A stretch of 64,000 bases of DNA from AAA164-E04 sp964342825 (lineage in GTDB: Bacteria > Verrucomicrobiota > Verrucomicrobiia > Limisphaerales > AAA164-E04). The notes under the pieces were generated by a model. It saw nothing but the letters and a program-made list of their open reading frames with translations, was not told the DNA's origin and made no database searches. The DNA is taken from assembly GCA_964342825.1 (NCBI GenBank), contig CAYFHO010000010.1, positions 43,723 to 107,722 of the forward strand. Direction: 5' to 3'. Below are positions 8,019-16,557 of the stretch, piece after piece; position 1 is the stretch's first letter, and every line of letters starts with the position of its first letter. Both the position numbers and the translations under genes were made by a program.

Positions 8019-8755
8019 GTCAAAATTTCCGGCTCTCCCTCCGTCACCAATATGGTGTGTTCAAAGTGAGCCGATGGTTTACGGTCTTTAGTGACCACTG
8101 TCCAACCATCTTCCAAAATCTGAACTTCCGGACTGCCCATGTTCACCATGGGCTCGATGGCAATAGTCATTCCTGCCTTCAATTTTGGAGATGGAGATCC
8201 ATCAACAAAATTTGGGATCTGGGGCTCCTCATGCATCTTACGCCCCACCCCATGTCCAACAAATTCTCGAACAACGCTGAAGCCACTTGCTTCAACGTGC
8301 TTTTGTATGGCTCTTGAAATATCGACCACTCGATTTCCAAGAACAGCCTGCTTGATACCTTCCTGCAGGGAATTCTCCGTAACGTCCATCAGGCTCTGAA
8401 CTTCCAGATCACAACCACCAGCCGCAACGGTCAGGGCATTGTCACCAATAAAACCCCGATAAGTAACTCCAACGTCCAGACTGATGATATCACCAAACTG
8501 GATGGTGCGGTCGCCTGAGATTCCATGCACTACTTCCTCGTTAACCGAAATACAGGTATAGCAAGGATATCCCCTATACCCGAGAAAGGCTGATTTGCCG
8601 TTGTATGCCTCAATTCGCCGTGCAGCGAACTCATCTATTTCCCGAGTCGAAATTCCAGGTTGTATCACCTTGGCCGTTTCCAACAGTACTGTGTTGGCCA
8701 GAGCCCCAGCTTCACGCATTCCTTCAATTTCCTTGGCATTCTTGGGGCGAATCAT
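7976..8755 (-). CDS. map: Methionine aminopeptidase, type I
   Basis: Removes the N-terminal Met from new proteins using two metal ions. The pita-bread fold ligands are visible: Asp in SLDVGVTYRGF and in IGDNALTVAAGG, His in EFVGHGVGRKMHEEPQIPNF, Glu in AIEPMVNMG and the final Glu in SAHFEHTILVTE. The substrate His is in EEVVHGISGD. The 259-residue length is normal for type Ia without an N-terminal extension. It lies between secY and infA. The adk gene often found beside map is missing here. Confidence 0.97.
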   Translation of the reverse strand: MIRPKNAKEIEGMREAGALANTVLLETAKVIQPGISTREIDEFAARRIEAYNGKSAFLGYRGYPCYTCISVNEEVVHGISGDRTIQFGDIISLDVGVTYRGFIGDNALTVAAGGCDLEVQSLMDVTENSLQEGIKQAVLGNRVVDISRAIQKHVEASGFSVVREFVGHGVGRKMHEEPQIPNFVDGSPSPKLKAGMTIAIEPMVNMGSPEVQILEDGWTVVTKDRKPSAHFEHTILVTEGEPEILTCATRMHSKQEASS

Positions 8756-8815
8756 TACGACAACGGATTAGGAAATTGAAATACTCGCAATCTGCGCGGA
8801 CAAGGCACAACTATA

Positions 8816-10195
8816 TTAAAAACGTCCTTTGATTTTACCTTTTTTCAGGAAGCCATCATAATGACGAGTCAACAAGTGAGACTCCATTTGTCTCATGGTA
8901 TCCAGAACCACACCCACAGTAATCAAAAGACTGGTTCCTCCGAAAAAAGTCGCGGCGGCAAATGGCACCTTCATCGCAGTATGCAGAAGTGGAGGAATGA
9001 TCGCGATTCCGGTCAAAAACATTGCGCCCGCAAAGGTGATACGGCTCATGGTTCGATGCAAGAAATCACTGGTCGCAACCCCGGGGCGGACTCCGGGAAT
9101 ATAACCACCATACTTCTTAAGATCATCCGCAATTTGGATCTCATTGAACTGAGTAGCCACCCAGAAGTAAGAAAAGAAAAGAATCATCAATCCTTCAAGC
9201 AACATGAAACCACCACTGCCGTAAGTGATCATCCGACTGATATCCTCAAAAAGTTTGATCTCGGTCACCCGCCCCAGTTGCATCAGCAACTTGTCAGGGA
9301 ACATGAGAATAGCCTGAGCAAAGATAATGGGCATCACACCAGCGTAATTCACACGTAAAGGCATGAATGAACTTCCACCCGAATAAACCTTACGACCAAC
9401 AGCACGTTGAGCATACTGAACCGGAATTTTCCTCTGGGCTTGAGTCACAGCAATGACAAGAGCGGTCACTGCCGCGAAAATTAATATCAATCCGACCAAA
9501 TGAAGGATGTTGTATTGTGGTTCAACTCCCTCTGGGGGGAAGAACATGGTATAGACTTGATTCACGGCTGATGGCAAGCGGGCAAGAATACCTATGGTGA
9601 TCACAAGAGAAATACCATTTCCGATCCCACGTTCCGTGATCTGCTCACCCAACCACATCAAAAGAAGGGTACCTGTGGTCAAAACAAGAACTGTCTGGAT
9701 GCGGTACCACCAGATGGCATCTGATAAAACCAACTTACCCGTGAATCCATCAAATATCTTGGAAGGGTTCTCCCAGCCAAGAGCCATCACAAACCCCTGG
9801 CCAAGGCATAGAACCAAAGTCAGATACCGACCATACTGAATGATCTTTGCCCTACCTCCTTCTTCTCTCGCCAGTTTACTTAAACCGGGCAACACCGCAG
9901 TCATCAGCTGAATGATGATGGTTGCGCTGATATAGGGCATGATTCCCAGTGAACCAATAGCACAGCGTTCAAGGGCACCACCTGTGAACAGGCTGTACAT
10001 ACCCAGCAAACTCCTGTTATCCTGTTCGGCTGTTTGTGCCAAAAAGTCGGAAAGCAATGCCCCATCCAATCCAGGAACGGGAATCAAAGCAATCAATCGA
10101 CAGATCGCAAGGAGCAAAAGCGTAAAGATGATCCGGGACTTCAACTCCGGAATCTTAAAGCAATTGGAGAAAGTATTGACGATGGAAGCTAACAT
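8816..10195 (-). CDS. secY: Protein translocase subunit SecY
   Basis: Channel-forming subunit of the Sec translocon in the inner membrane. The 459-residue protein shows the usual ten hydrophobic segments. Family motifs include IPVPGLDGALLSDFL after the first helix, LGIMPYISATIIIQLMTAVLP (plug region), and the cytosolic loop with KYGGYIPGVRPG ahead of the last helices. It is the last membrane gene of the spc operon, 12 bases after rplO and 60 bases before map. Confidence 0.98.
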   Translation of the reverse strand: MLASIVNTFSNCFKIPELKSRIIFTLLLLAICRLIALIPVPGLDGALLSDFLAQTAEQDNRSLLGMYSLFTGGALERCAIGSLGIMPYISATIIIQLMTAVLPGLSKLAREEGGRAKIIQYGRYLTLVLCLGQGFVMALGWENPSKIFDGFTGKLVLSDAIWWYRIQTVLVLTTGTLLLMWLGEQITERGIGNGISLVITIGILARLPSAVNQVYTMFFPPEGVEPQYNILHLVGLILIFAAVTALVIAVTQAQRKIPVQYAQRAVGRKVYSGGSSFMPLRVNYAGVMPIIFAQAILMFPDKLLMQLGRVTEIKLFEDISRMITYGSGGFMLLEGLMILFFSYFWVATQFNEIQIADDLKKYGGYIPGVRPGVATSDFLHRTMSRITFAGAMFLTGIAIIPPLLHTAMKVPFAAATFFGGTSLLITVGVVLDTMRQMESHLLTRHYDGFLKKGKIKGRF

Positions 10196-10207
10196 TGGTG
10201 GTAATGA

Positions 10208-10684
10208 TTAAAGAGCACGCTTGCCCGTTTTGGGAATGAGGGCTACGGCCTCACAGGTACCACCTGCGGCCTCAATTTTTTGTTTAGCCGAGGCACTGTA
10301 AGCCTGGACTTTGAGTGTTAATTTCTTGGAAAGTTCACCATATCCGAGAATTTTCACCCCTTGTCCTTTTCCTTGTGCCAAACCTGCTTTTCGAAGTGTT
10401 TCAACATCGATTTCAGTTCCCGCATCGAACCGTTCCAAATCGGCGATGTTAACAGGAATGTAGTAAGTCGTGTGATCGGCATTGTTGAAACCGCGTTTTG
10501 GCAAACGACGGTGAAGCGGCATCTGGCCACCTTCAAAACCTTCACGAACCGTGCCGCCAGAACGAGCTCGCTGACCCTTGTGTCCGCGTCCACTGGTTTT
10601 ACCAAGACCACTTCCTTCACCACGGCCCAGCCGTTTTCTGCGGTGTTTTGCCCCGGGTTGGGGTTTTATGTCATGAAGTCGCAT
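10208..10684 (-). CDS. rplO: 50S ribosomal protein L15
   Basis: Large-subunit protein uL15, 158 residues. It starts MRLHDIKPQPGAKHRRKRLG, has the Gly/Arg-rich segment GSGLGKTSGRGHKGQRARSG that threads into 23S rRNA, and a C-terminal globular domain ending EAVALIPKTGKRAL. It follows rpsE after only five bases. The rpmD (L30) gene that commonly sits between these two is absent. Confidence 0.98.
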   Translation of the reverse strand: MRLHDIKPQPGAKHRRKRLGRGEGSGLGKTSGRGHKGQRARSGGTVREGFEGGQMPLHRRLPKRGFNNADHTTYYIPVNIADLERFDAGTEIDVETLRKAGLAQGKGQGVKILGYGELSKKLTLKVQAYSASAKQKIEAAGGTCEAVALIPKTGKRAL

Positions 10685-10689
10685 AGAAA

Positions 10690-11376
10690 TTAATTAACTG
10701 TTTCGGTTGTTTCAACTGATGCCGCTTCCTCTGTTGCGGCAGGTGTTCGTACTTCCATCCCTCTCTTAGCGTAAATGTCTTTTTTAAGCTGAAGTTGGCG
10801 AAGTGCTTGTAAGGTTGCTTTTGCAACATTTGCCGCATTTTTGGATCCCAACGACTTGGATAAAACATTAGAGACTCCTGCTGCATCCAGTACGGAGCGC
10901 ACGACTTTTCCGGCAATGACCCCAGTTCCGGGGCAAGCAGGCTTCAACAGGATGTTGGCTCCGTCAAATACGGAGCGCACTTCGTGGGGAATGGTATCGT
11001 TTCGCAATGATACTTTGACCATTTCGGTGCGCGCATTTTCACTACCCTTTTTGATGGCACTGGCGACTTCACCGGCTTTCCCAAATCCAAGTCCCACCTT
11101 ACCTTCGCGATCTCCAACAACAACCAGAGCACTGAAGTTAAACCGTCGTCCACCTTTGACAACTTTGGAAGAACGGTTGATGTAAATGACCTTCTCGAAC
11201 AATTCAGGACCTTTATCCTCGTTGCTTTCCTGGTCTCTACCGCGAGGTCTTCGTCCAAAACGAGATCCTCCGCGATTGCCGCCCTGTCCACGATTTCCTC
11301 CTGGTCCGCGATTTCCTCCTTGAAAGGAACCACGGTTATTTCCGGAATTTTGACTTTGATTTTGATTATCTGCCAC
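10690..11376 (-). CDS. rpsE: 30S ribosomal protein S5 with Arg/Gly-rich N-terminal extension
   Basis: Small-subunit protein uS5, which acts in decoding accuracy. The family double-stranded-RNA-binding-like domain starts near residue 58 (LFEKVIYINRSSKVVKGGRR) and continues to KRGMEVRTP. Ahead of it are about 55 residues made of NRG, GG and RG repeats, and a short acidic tail follows, giving 228 residues against about 165-175 usually. The start is GTG at 11374-11376. It is supported by a Shine-Dalgarno AGGAG seven bases upstream (complement at 11384-11388), so the extension appears to be real. Confidence 0.97.
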   Translation of the reverse strand: MADNQNQSQNSGNNRGSFQGGNRGPGGNRGQGGNRGGSRFGRRPRGRDQESNEDKGPELFEKVIYINRSSKVVKGGRRFNFSALVVVGDREGKVGLGFGKAGEVASAIKKGSENARTEMVKVSLRNDTIPHEVRSVFDGANILLKPACPGTGVIAGKVVRSVLDAAGVSNVLSKSLGSKNAANVAKATLQALRQLQLKKDIYAKRGMEVRTPAATEEAASVETTETVN

Positions 11377-11414
11377 AGTGTATCTCCTATAAATTGAATA
11401 TCATCACGGCCGGA

Positions 11415-11780
11415 TCAGAAGGCTAGTCCACCTTCACGAGCGGCATCAGCCAAGGCTTTTACTTTTCCGTGATATTTTGCACCACTTCGATCAAAGACAA
11501 CTCGCTCAATGCCTGCTTCCTTGGCAACGGTCGCGGCTGCTGCGCCGATCTTGGTAGCACTCGCTACGTTAGCTTTGAGTTGATCCTTGCCCTCGACGGA
11601 TTTGTGCATGGAGGAAATGGATGCAACCGTATGCCCCTTGGCATCGTCAATAAATTGAACGTAGATGTTCTTGCCAGTAAAACGAACACTCATACGAGGT
11701 CGCTCTGCACTGCCTATTACCTTTTTTCGAGTACGCCAGCGCCTTTTCTGGACTTTAAGTTGTCGGTTGTTTGATTTCAT
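11415..11780 (-). CDS. rplR: 50S ribosomal protein L18
   Basis: 5S rRNA-binding protein uL18. The chosen ATG at 11778-11780 gives MKSNNRQLKVQKRRWRTRKK and 121 residues, the normal size. A longer in-frame start at 11819 would add 13 residues that do not fit the family. Further motifs are RPRMSVRFTGKNIYVQ and the conserved end ADAAREGGLAF. It lies 42 bases after rplF. The gap contains a small CACGG/CCGTG hairpin. Confidence 0.97.
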   Translation of the reverse strand: MKSNNRQLKVQKRRWRTRKKVIGSAERPRMSVRFTGKNIYVQFIDDAKGHTVASISSMHKSVEGKDQLKANVASATKIGAAAATVAKEAGIERVVFDRSGAKYHGKVKALADAAREGGLAF

Positions 11781-11822
11781 ACTTTTTAAGTCACGGATTT
11801 TGCCGTGATCATAAGTCAAATT

Positions 11823-12362
11823 TTACTGTACGGTCTTGCCTTCCTTACGTTTCACTTGCTCGTCGCTGTAGCGAACGCCTTTACCTTTGTAAGGCTCTGG
11901 CGGATAGTAGCTGCGAATCTCAGAAGCTACTTTACCCACCAACTGTTTATCAGGACCTTCAATTTTAACTTTGGTGCCACCATCTTCCAATGTCACAACA
12001 ATCCCGTCCGGAACTGGGTATTTGATTTCGTGCGAGTAACCCAGATTCAGAGTGATCTCCTTGTTTGCAAGGGTTGCTTTGAAGCCCACTCCCTGAATTT
12101 CAAGCTGCTTGACAAAGCCTGTGCTGACACCTGTGACCATGTTCTGGATCAAGGAACGCACCAAACCGTGCTGGGCTTTTGACTCCTTATTGTCGTTGGC
12201 ACGTGATACGACCACCTGATCGGCGTCCACATTAACAGAAGCCAACGGGGGCACATCCAGGGTCAGCTTTCCATTTGGACCTTCGACTTCGACATGTTGG
12301 TCCTTAACTTGTACCTTAACTTTTTCCGGGATTGTGACCGGTATTTTACCAATACGTGACAT
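11823..12362 (-). CDS. rplF: 50S ribosomal protein L6
   Basis: Large-subunit protein uL6 made of two repeated domains, located near the factor-binding site. The start is set at the ATG (12360-12362) that gives MSRIGKIPVTIPEKVKV, the universal L6 opening. An upstream in-frame ATG at 12386 would add eight residues foreign to the family. The result is 179 residues, normal length. The second domain includes VGFKATLANKEITLNLGYSH and IEGPDKQLVGKVASEIR, and the end GKGVRYSDEQVKRKEGKT is typical. Confidence 0.97.
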   Translation of the reverse strand: MSRIGKIPVTIPEKVKVQVKDQHVEVEGPNGKLTLDVPPLASVNVDADQVVVSRANDNKESKAQHGLVRSLIQNMVTGVSTGFVKQLEIQGVGFKATLANKEITLNLGYSHEIKYPVPDGIVVTLEDGGTKVKIEGPDKQLVGKVASEIRSYYPPEPYKGKGVRYSDEQVKRKEGKTVQ

Positions 12363-12386
12363 TTTAAAATAATGTATAAAATTCAA

Positions 12387-12770
12387 TTACCAGACGTAAC
12401 AGAGCAACTCGCCCCCCACGTTGTCTCGGCGCGCCTGGGTGCCGGTCATAAGCCCACGGGAAGTGGAAACTATGGCAATACCCATTCCGCCCAAAACCTT
12501 GGGCACTTCTGCGGAGCCTACATATCGCCTTAATCCGGGCTTACTCACCTTTTTCAAACCGGCAAAGACACCCTTGCGTCCGTTAAATTTAAGCTCAATG
12601 TTCAGCTTCTTAATCTTGTCCCCAGATACTTGATAGTCGGTGATATACCCTTCTTTCTTCAAGATATCTGCGATGCTTTCCTTGACTTTGGAATGGCGCA
12701 TTTCGACTTTCGGCAGCAAAGCTGCGTTGGCGTTGCGCAAAATGGTCAACATGTCGGCAATAGGATCCAT
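12387..12770 (-). CDS. rpsH: 30S ribosomal protein S8
   Basis: Primary 16S rRNA-binding protein uS8. The 127-residue product starts MDPIADMLTILRNANAAL and ends STSRGLMTGTQARRDNVGGE plus a short end. The SRGLMT segment near the C-terminus is the main RNA contact of the family. In E. coli, S8 represses the spc operon by binding its mRNA near rplE; no matching site was identified here. It lies 15 bases after rpsN. Confidence 0.97.
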   Translation of the reverse strand: MDPIADMLTILRNANAALLPKVEMRHSKVKESIADILKKEGYITDYQVSGDKIKKLNIELKFNGRKGVFAGLKKVSKPGLRRYVGSAEVPKVLGGMGIAIVSTSRGLMTGTQARRDNVGGELLCYVW

Positions 12771-12785
12771 ATATTCAATCTTTCC

Positions 12786-13055
12786 TTACCAGCTAGCTTT
12801 GGTGATGCCAGGAATCAATCCATGCAGTGCCATCTCACGGAAAGTCAACCTGGATACCCCAAATTTTCTGAAATACCCGTGGCGGCGTCCTGAGACCTTG
12901 CAACGATTTACGACTCGAGTCGGACTGGCGTTGCGTGGAAGTTTAGCAAGTCCAGCATAGTCACGCTTAGCACGGAGTTCAGCTCTGAGTTCGGCATACT
13001 TTTCAACCGTGCGTTGTTTCTTTTTGTTACGTTCTTTCCAAGCAGTTTTTGCCAT
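12786..13055 (-). CDS. rpsN: 30S ribosomal protein S14 (zinc-free form)
   Basis: Small-subunit head protein uS14, 89 residues. The family C-terminus is clear: NRCKVSGRRHGYFRKFGVSR followed by FREMALHGLIPGITKASW. Only one Cys remains where the zinc form has a CxxC pair, and the extra middle segment is present, so this is the longer zinc-independent type. It is in the standard place between rplE and rpsH. Confidence 0.97.
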   Translation of the reverse strand: MAKTAWKERNKKKQRTVEKYAELRAELRAKRDYAGLAKLPRNASPTRVVNRCKVSGRRHGYFRKFGVSRLTFREMALHGLIPGITKASW

Positions 13056-13085
13056 AGGATAATCTGGTTTTGATTCAAATTTAAG

Positions 13086-13625
13086 TTACTTGGTAAAAGG
13101 CATTCCCATGAGTGTCAAAAGCTCACGTGCGTCCTGATCGGTAGCTGCGGATGTCACAATGGTGATGTCCATACCTTGCTGACGCTTGACCTTGTCCAAT
13201 TCAATTTCAGGAAAAATACTTTGGTCGTTAATGCCCAGGGAATAATTGCCCCGGCCATCAAAAGCTTTTTTGGAAATACCACGAAAGTCACGAATACGAG
13301 GCAAAGCTGCTGTGACCAGACGGTCGAAAAATTCCCACATGATGTCTCGACGAAGGGTGACCTTACAGCCAATGGCCTGGCCTTGCCTGAGCTTGAAGTT
13401 TGATACGCTCTTTCGAGCCAAACAATAAACTGGCTTGCGTCCGGTGATCGTTGTCAAATCGGCGGCTGCATTTTCAAGCGCTCCCTTCTCCACCATTCCG
13501 CTCACGCCCATGTTGATAACGATTTTATTGATGGCAGGCACCTGATGGATGTTGGTGAACTTGCCACCTTCCATCAACTGGGGACGGATTTCATTAACGT
13601 ATTTTTCAAAAAGTCTCGGTTTCAT
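13086..13625 (-). CDS. rplE: 50S ribosomal protein L5
   Basis: 5S rRNA-binding protein uL5 that also touches P-site tRNA. It runs for 179 residues with VPAINKIVINMGVS near the N-terminus, ITGRKPVYCLARKSVSNFKL, LRRDIMWEFFDRLVTAALPR, and RDFRGISKKAFDGRGNYSLG, all typical. It lies 23 bases after rplX. Confidence 0.98.
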   Translation of the reverse strand: MKPRLFEKYVNEIRPQLMEGGKFTNIHQVPAINKIVINMGVSGMVEKGALENAAADLTTITGRKPVYCLARKSVSNFKLRQGQAIGCKVTLRRDIMWEFFDRLVTAALPRIRDFRGISKKAFDGRGNYSLGINDQSIFPEIELDKVKRQQGMDITIVTSAATDQDARELLTLMGMPFTK

Positions 13626-13648
13626 ATGAGATCTATCGGTTGAAATTA

Positions 13649-13906
13649 TTAGGCGTTGCCACGTTTCGCATCATAACGCTCGGCTTTCATCACGTTGGAG
13701 ATGTGAATTGCACCCTCACGCTCGAGTATTGTTCCCTCGGGATGTTGTTGATTACGACGAATGTGCTTTTTGATGATGTTGATTCCTTCAACAATCACGC
13801 GTTCATTCTTGGGAACGACCTGAATAATTTTTCCGCGTTTCCCTTTTTCGGTTCCTGCTATGACGACAACCTCGTCACCTCTTTTGACATGAAATTTTGT
13901 GGGCAT
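13649..13906 (-). CDS. rplX: 50S ribosomal protein L24
   Basis: Assembly-initiating protein uL24, 85 residues. It carries a KOW motif at the N-terminus (VKRGDEVVVIAGTEKGKRGK) and then VEGINIIKKHIR and GTILEREGAIHISNVM, the usual family core. It is shorter at the C-terminus than the E. coli protein but within the range for bacteria. It lies six bases after rplN. Confidence 0.97.
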   Translation of the reverse strand: MPTKFHVKRGDEVVVIAGTEKGKRGKIIQVVPKNERVIVEGINIIKKHIRRNQQHPEGTILEREGAIHISNVMKAERYDAKRGNA

Positions 13907-13912
13907 GGTGTT

Positions 13913-14278
13913 TTAAATAACTTCGGGTGCCAATGACACGATCTTCATGAAACGCTTCTCGCGTAATTCACGCGCGACAGGTCCAAAGATGCGGGTACCT
14001 CTTGGGTTCTTGTCCTTGTCGATGATGACAACGGCATTGCTGTCAAATCTCAATACGGATCCATCCGGCCGACGAATGGCCTTGCGAGTCCTGACGACTA
14101 CGGCATTGACCACATCTCCCTTTTTGACAGAACCATCAGGAGCTGCTTCCTTGATGTGCACCTTGAGCACATCGCCTATTTTGGCATAACGCTGGGTTTT
14201 ACCAAGCGCGCCAATGGCAGCGGCTTTCTTAGCCCCAGTGTTGTCTGCCACATTTAAAAGCGAACGTAATTGTAACAT
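13913..14278 (-). CDS. rplN: 50S ribosomal protein L14
   Basis: Large-subunit protein uL14 at the subunit interface. The 121-residue product starts MLQLRSLLNVADNTGAKKAA and contains VVVRTRKAIRRPDGSVLRFD and GTRIFGPVARELREKRFMKI, all family hallmarks. An AGGAG sequence lies about eight bases before the ATG. It is 18 bases after rpsQ. Confidence 0.98.
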   Translation of the reverse strand: MLQLRSLLNVADNTGAKKAAAIGALGKTQRYAKIGDVLKVHIKEAAPDGSVKKGDVVNAVVVRTRKAIRRPDGSVLRFDSNAVVIIDKDKNPRGTRIFGPVARELREKRFMKIVSLAPEVI

Positions 14279-14296
14279 ATTAGACTCCTAAAAGTA

Positions 14297-14569
14297 TTAG
14301 ACTTCAGCCTGGTGGGTGACTTCAACCAACCGCCAGCATTTGGATTTTGACAATGGGCGCGTCTCTTGAATCCTTACCTGATCCCCGATTTTGGCCTGGC
14401 TTTTTTCGTCATGCGCATAGCATTTGCTGAACACCGTAACGATCTTCTTGAATTTTGGATGACGAATTCTGCGCCTGACCCTGACGACAATGGTTTTATC
14501 CATTTTGTCAGAAATAACTTCGCCGATGCGAAGTTTGCGGTGCCCGCGTTTTGTTTGCTCTTCAGACAT
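14297..14569 (-). CDS. rpsQ: 30S ribosomal protein S17
   Basis: Primary 16S rRNA-binding OB-fold protein uS17. The start is placed at the ATG 14567-14569, giving MSEEQTKRGHRKLRIGEVIS and 90 residues. The longer frame from 14656 would overlap rpmC by 74 bases and adds unrelated residues. Core motifs are SDKMDKTIVVRVRRRIRHP and IQETRPLSKSKCWRLVEV. Confidence 0.97.
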   Translation of the reverse strand: MSEEQTKRGHRKLRIGEVISDKMDKTIVVRVRRRIRHPKFKKIVTVFSKCYAHDEKSQAKIGDQVRIQETRPLSKSKCWRLVEVTHQAEV

Positions 14570-14582
14570 GATTTGAAAATAA

Positions 14583-14792
14583 TTACTTGGCCTCGGCTTG
14601 TTGTCGCAATACTGACAATTGTGTTTCAACTCGGGCGATTCCACGCCTGAGATCACGCAACCGTGACGGTTTCTCCAATTGGCTGCTAGCTTTCTGCAGC
14701 TTCAAATTAAACAACTCCTGCCGCATTTCGCGTCCCTTAGCGATCAACTCGGCTTGAGACAACTCAACGACTTCTGAAAATTTTATAGCCAT
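14583..14792 (-). CDS. rpmC: 50S ribosomal protein L29
   Basis: Small helical protein uL29 near the peptide exit tunnel. Starting from ATG 14790-14792, the product is 69 residues with MAIKFSEVVELSQAELIAK, RQELFNLKLQKASSQLEKPS and RRGIARVETQLSVLRQ, the typical two-helix pattern. A longer upstream frame from 14879 is rejected because it would run back into rplP. The gap to rplP is 10 bases. Confidence 0.97.
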   Translation of the reverse strand: MAIKFSEVVELSQAELIAKGREMRQELFNLKLQKASSQLEKPSRLRDLRRGIARVETQLSVLRQQAEAK

Positions 14793-14802
14793 ATGATCAA
14801 CC

Positions 14803-15219
14803 TTAGTGCTTGTGTCTTGAAATGAATTTGGTGCGAATGGGTAACTTGGCTGCAGCCAGTCGTAAGGACTCGCGAGCAACAGTTTCAGAGACCCCGTCCA
14901 ACTCGAATAGAATATTTGCGGGGCGAATCACGGCTACCCAACCTTCGACAGGGCCTTTACCTTTTCCCATACGGGTTTCGAGAGGCTTTTTGGTGTAGGA
15001 CTTATCGGGAAAAACACGAATCCATACCTTACCGCGTCGTTTCATATTACGAGTAATGGCAACACGCGCGGCTTCAATCACCTTGTTATTCAACCAGCAA
15101 CGCTCAAGGGCCTGGAGACCAAACTCGCCGAAGGCAACTGTTTCCCCCCTGCGTGCCAGACCGGCACGATTGCCGCGATGCATGCGCCTATATTTTACCC
15201 TGGATGGCATCAATGGCAT
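14803..15219 (-). CDS. rplP: 50S ribosomal protein L16
   Basis: Large-subunit protein uL16, close to the peptidyl-transferase centre and A-site tRNA. The 138-residue product starts MPLMPSRVKYRRMHRGNRAG and includes RKVWIRVFPDKSYTKKPLET-like text (GKVWIRVFPDKSYTKKPLET) and RMGKGKGPVEGWVAVI. It lies 34 bases after rpsC. Confidence 0.98.
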   Translation of the reverse strand: MPLMPSRVKYRRMHRGNRAGLARRGETVAFGEFGLQALERCWLNNKVIEAARVAITRNMKRRGKVWIRVFPDKSYTKKPLETRMGKGKGPVEGWVAVIRPANILFELDGVSETVARESLRLAAAKLPIRTKFISRHKH

Positions 15220-15253
15220 AATTTAACCTTTCTTAATAGTTATTATAAAATTG

Positions 15254-15919
15254 TTATACAGATTCTGTGAATGCTGCTCGCTCAGGTTTTTCGACTTTGA
15301 TGTCACCTTTACAAATCCAACATTTAACTCCCAAGATTCCGTAGAGTGTTTTGGCTTCAGAGAATCCATAATCAATGTTAGCCCTCAGCGTGTGCAAAGG
15401 AACACGTCCTTGATTATAGGATTCGACTCGTGCCAGTTCAGCTCCTCCGAGTCGTCCCGCGCAACGAATACGAATACCGTCTGCTCCGAAATCCATGGTC
15501 GTCTGCAGAGCTTTTTTCATGGCGCGACGAAATGAAACTCGTCGTTCCAGCTGAAGCGCGATGTTTTCGGCAACCAGTTGTGCGTTTAACTCGGGGCTTT
15601 TGACTTCCTGAATATCCACGTAAACCTCCTTGCCGGTCATCAAGCTGAGTTCTTCCTTGATTTTGTCAATTTCGGCTCCCTTACGACCAATCACAACACC
15701 GGGACGTGCTGTATGGATGGTCACTCGACAGCGAGTCGCGGCACGTTCAATCTGGATACGTGGCACAGCGGCAGCTTCTAATTTTTTCTTCAGTATCGCA
15801 CGGATCTTATGATCCTCCGCCAACAGCTCTCCAAAATTCTTTTTGTCAGAGAACCATTTGGATCGCCAGTCACGATTGAGGGCGATTCTTAAACCGATTG
15901 GATTGGCTTTTTGTCCCAT
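15254..15919 (-). CDS. rpsC: 30S ribosomal protein S3
   Basis: Small-subunit protein uS3 at the mRNA entry channel. It starts MGQKANPIGLRIALNRDWRS. A KH domain follows with PGVVIGRKGAEIDKIKEEL, and the C-terminal S3 domain has SFRRAMKKALQTTMDFGADG and GRLGGAELARVESYNQGRVP. The 221-residue length is normal. It lies nine bases after rplV. Confidence 0.98.
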   Translation of the reverse strand: MGQKANPIGLRIALNRDWRSKWFSDKKNFGELLAEDHKIRAILKKKLEAAAVPRIQIERAATRCRVTIHTARPGVVIGRKGAEIDKIKEELSLMTGKEVYVDIQEVKSPELNAQLVAENIALQLERRVSFRRAMKKALQTTMDFGADGIRIRCAGRLGGAELARVESYNQGRVPLHTLRANIDYGFSEAKTLYGILGVKCWICKGDIKVEKPERAAFTESV

Positions 15920-15928
15920 AATTACAGT

Positions 15929-16264
15929 TTAGCTAAGATCAGAGACGACAATTTTTACGTGACACGAACGTTTCAGGATGGGGCCGGCCGATCCGCGTGC
16001 TTTTGGAATGAATCGCTTCATCACAGGTCCCTGGCCAGCAACGGCCATCTTGACCACGAGTGATTCGGGGCGTGCATTATTGTTATGCTCAGCATTGGCG
16101 ATGGCACTCTTAAGTGTTTTTGCAACAACACGAGCAGATTTACGAGGAACGGCTCCCAACACGGCAACTGCCTGCAGAGCATTCATTCCCTGAATCTGCC
16201 GAACAACTTCCCGCATTTTCTGAGCGGACATTCGGACGTTTTTTGTGATGGCTTGTACTTCCAT
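15929..16264 (-). CDS. rplV: 50S ribosomal protein L22
   Basis: Large-subunit protein uL22, whose extended hairpin lines the exit tunnel. The 111 residues include KNVRMSAQKMREVVRQIQGM, KSAIANAEHNN and FIPKARGSAGPILKRSCHVK, the tunnel hairpin region. It follows rpsS by four bases. Confidence 0.97.
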   Translation of the reverse strand: MEVQAITKNVRMSAQKMREVVRQIQGMNALQAVAVLGAVPRKSARVVAKTLKSAIANAEHNNNARPESLVVKMAVAGQGPVMKRFIPKARGSAGPILKRSCHVKIVVSDLS

Positions 16265-16268
16265 ACGA

Positions 16269-16547
16269 TTATTTAGTCACCTTGGCAGTATGAGCACCAT
16301 GGCCTTTAAAGGTTCGAGTCAATGCAAATTCACCCAATTTATGTCCAACCATATTTTCAGTGATGAAAACGGTAACAAAGGTTTTCCCGTTGTGAACATT
16401 AACAGTGTGCCCGACGAGTTCGGGTGTTACGGTTGAACGACGAGACCATGTTTTGATGGGACGCTTCTTCCCACCTTCATTCATTTTGTCGATTTTCCTT
16501 TGGAGACTTTCGTCTACAAAAAATCCCTTTTTAATTGAACGTGCCAT
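16269..16547 (-). CDS. rpsS: 30S ribosomal protein S19
   Basis: Small-subunit head protein uS19, 92 residues. It starts MARSIKKGFFVDESLQRKI and includes IKTWSRRSTVTPELVGHTVN and HNGKTFVTVFITENMVGHKL, then EFALTRTFKGH. All are family-specific. It lies 10 bases after rplB. Confidence 0.98.
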   Translation of the reverse strand: MARSIKKGFFVDESLQRKIDKMNEGGKKRPIKTWSRRSTVTPELVGHTVNVHNGKTFVTVFITENMVGHKLGEFALTRTFKGHGAHTAKVTK

Positions 16548-16557
16548 AGGTCAAAAA

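Noticed and set aside
7706..8317. 203-codon plus-strand open frame over rpmJ-infA-map
   Set aside because: It runs against three recognised minus-strand genes and has no recognisable domain.
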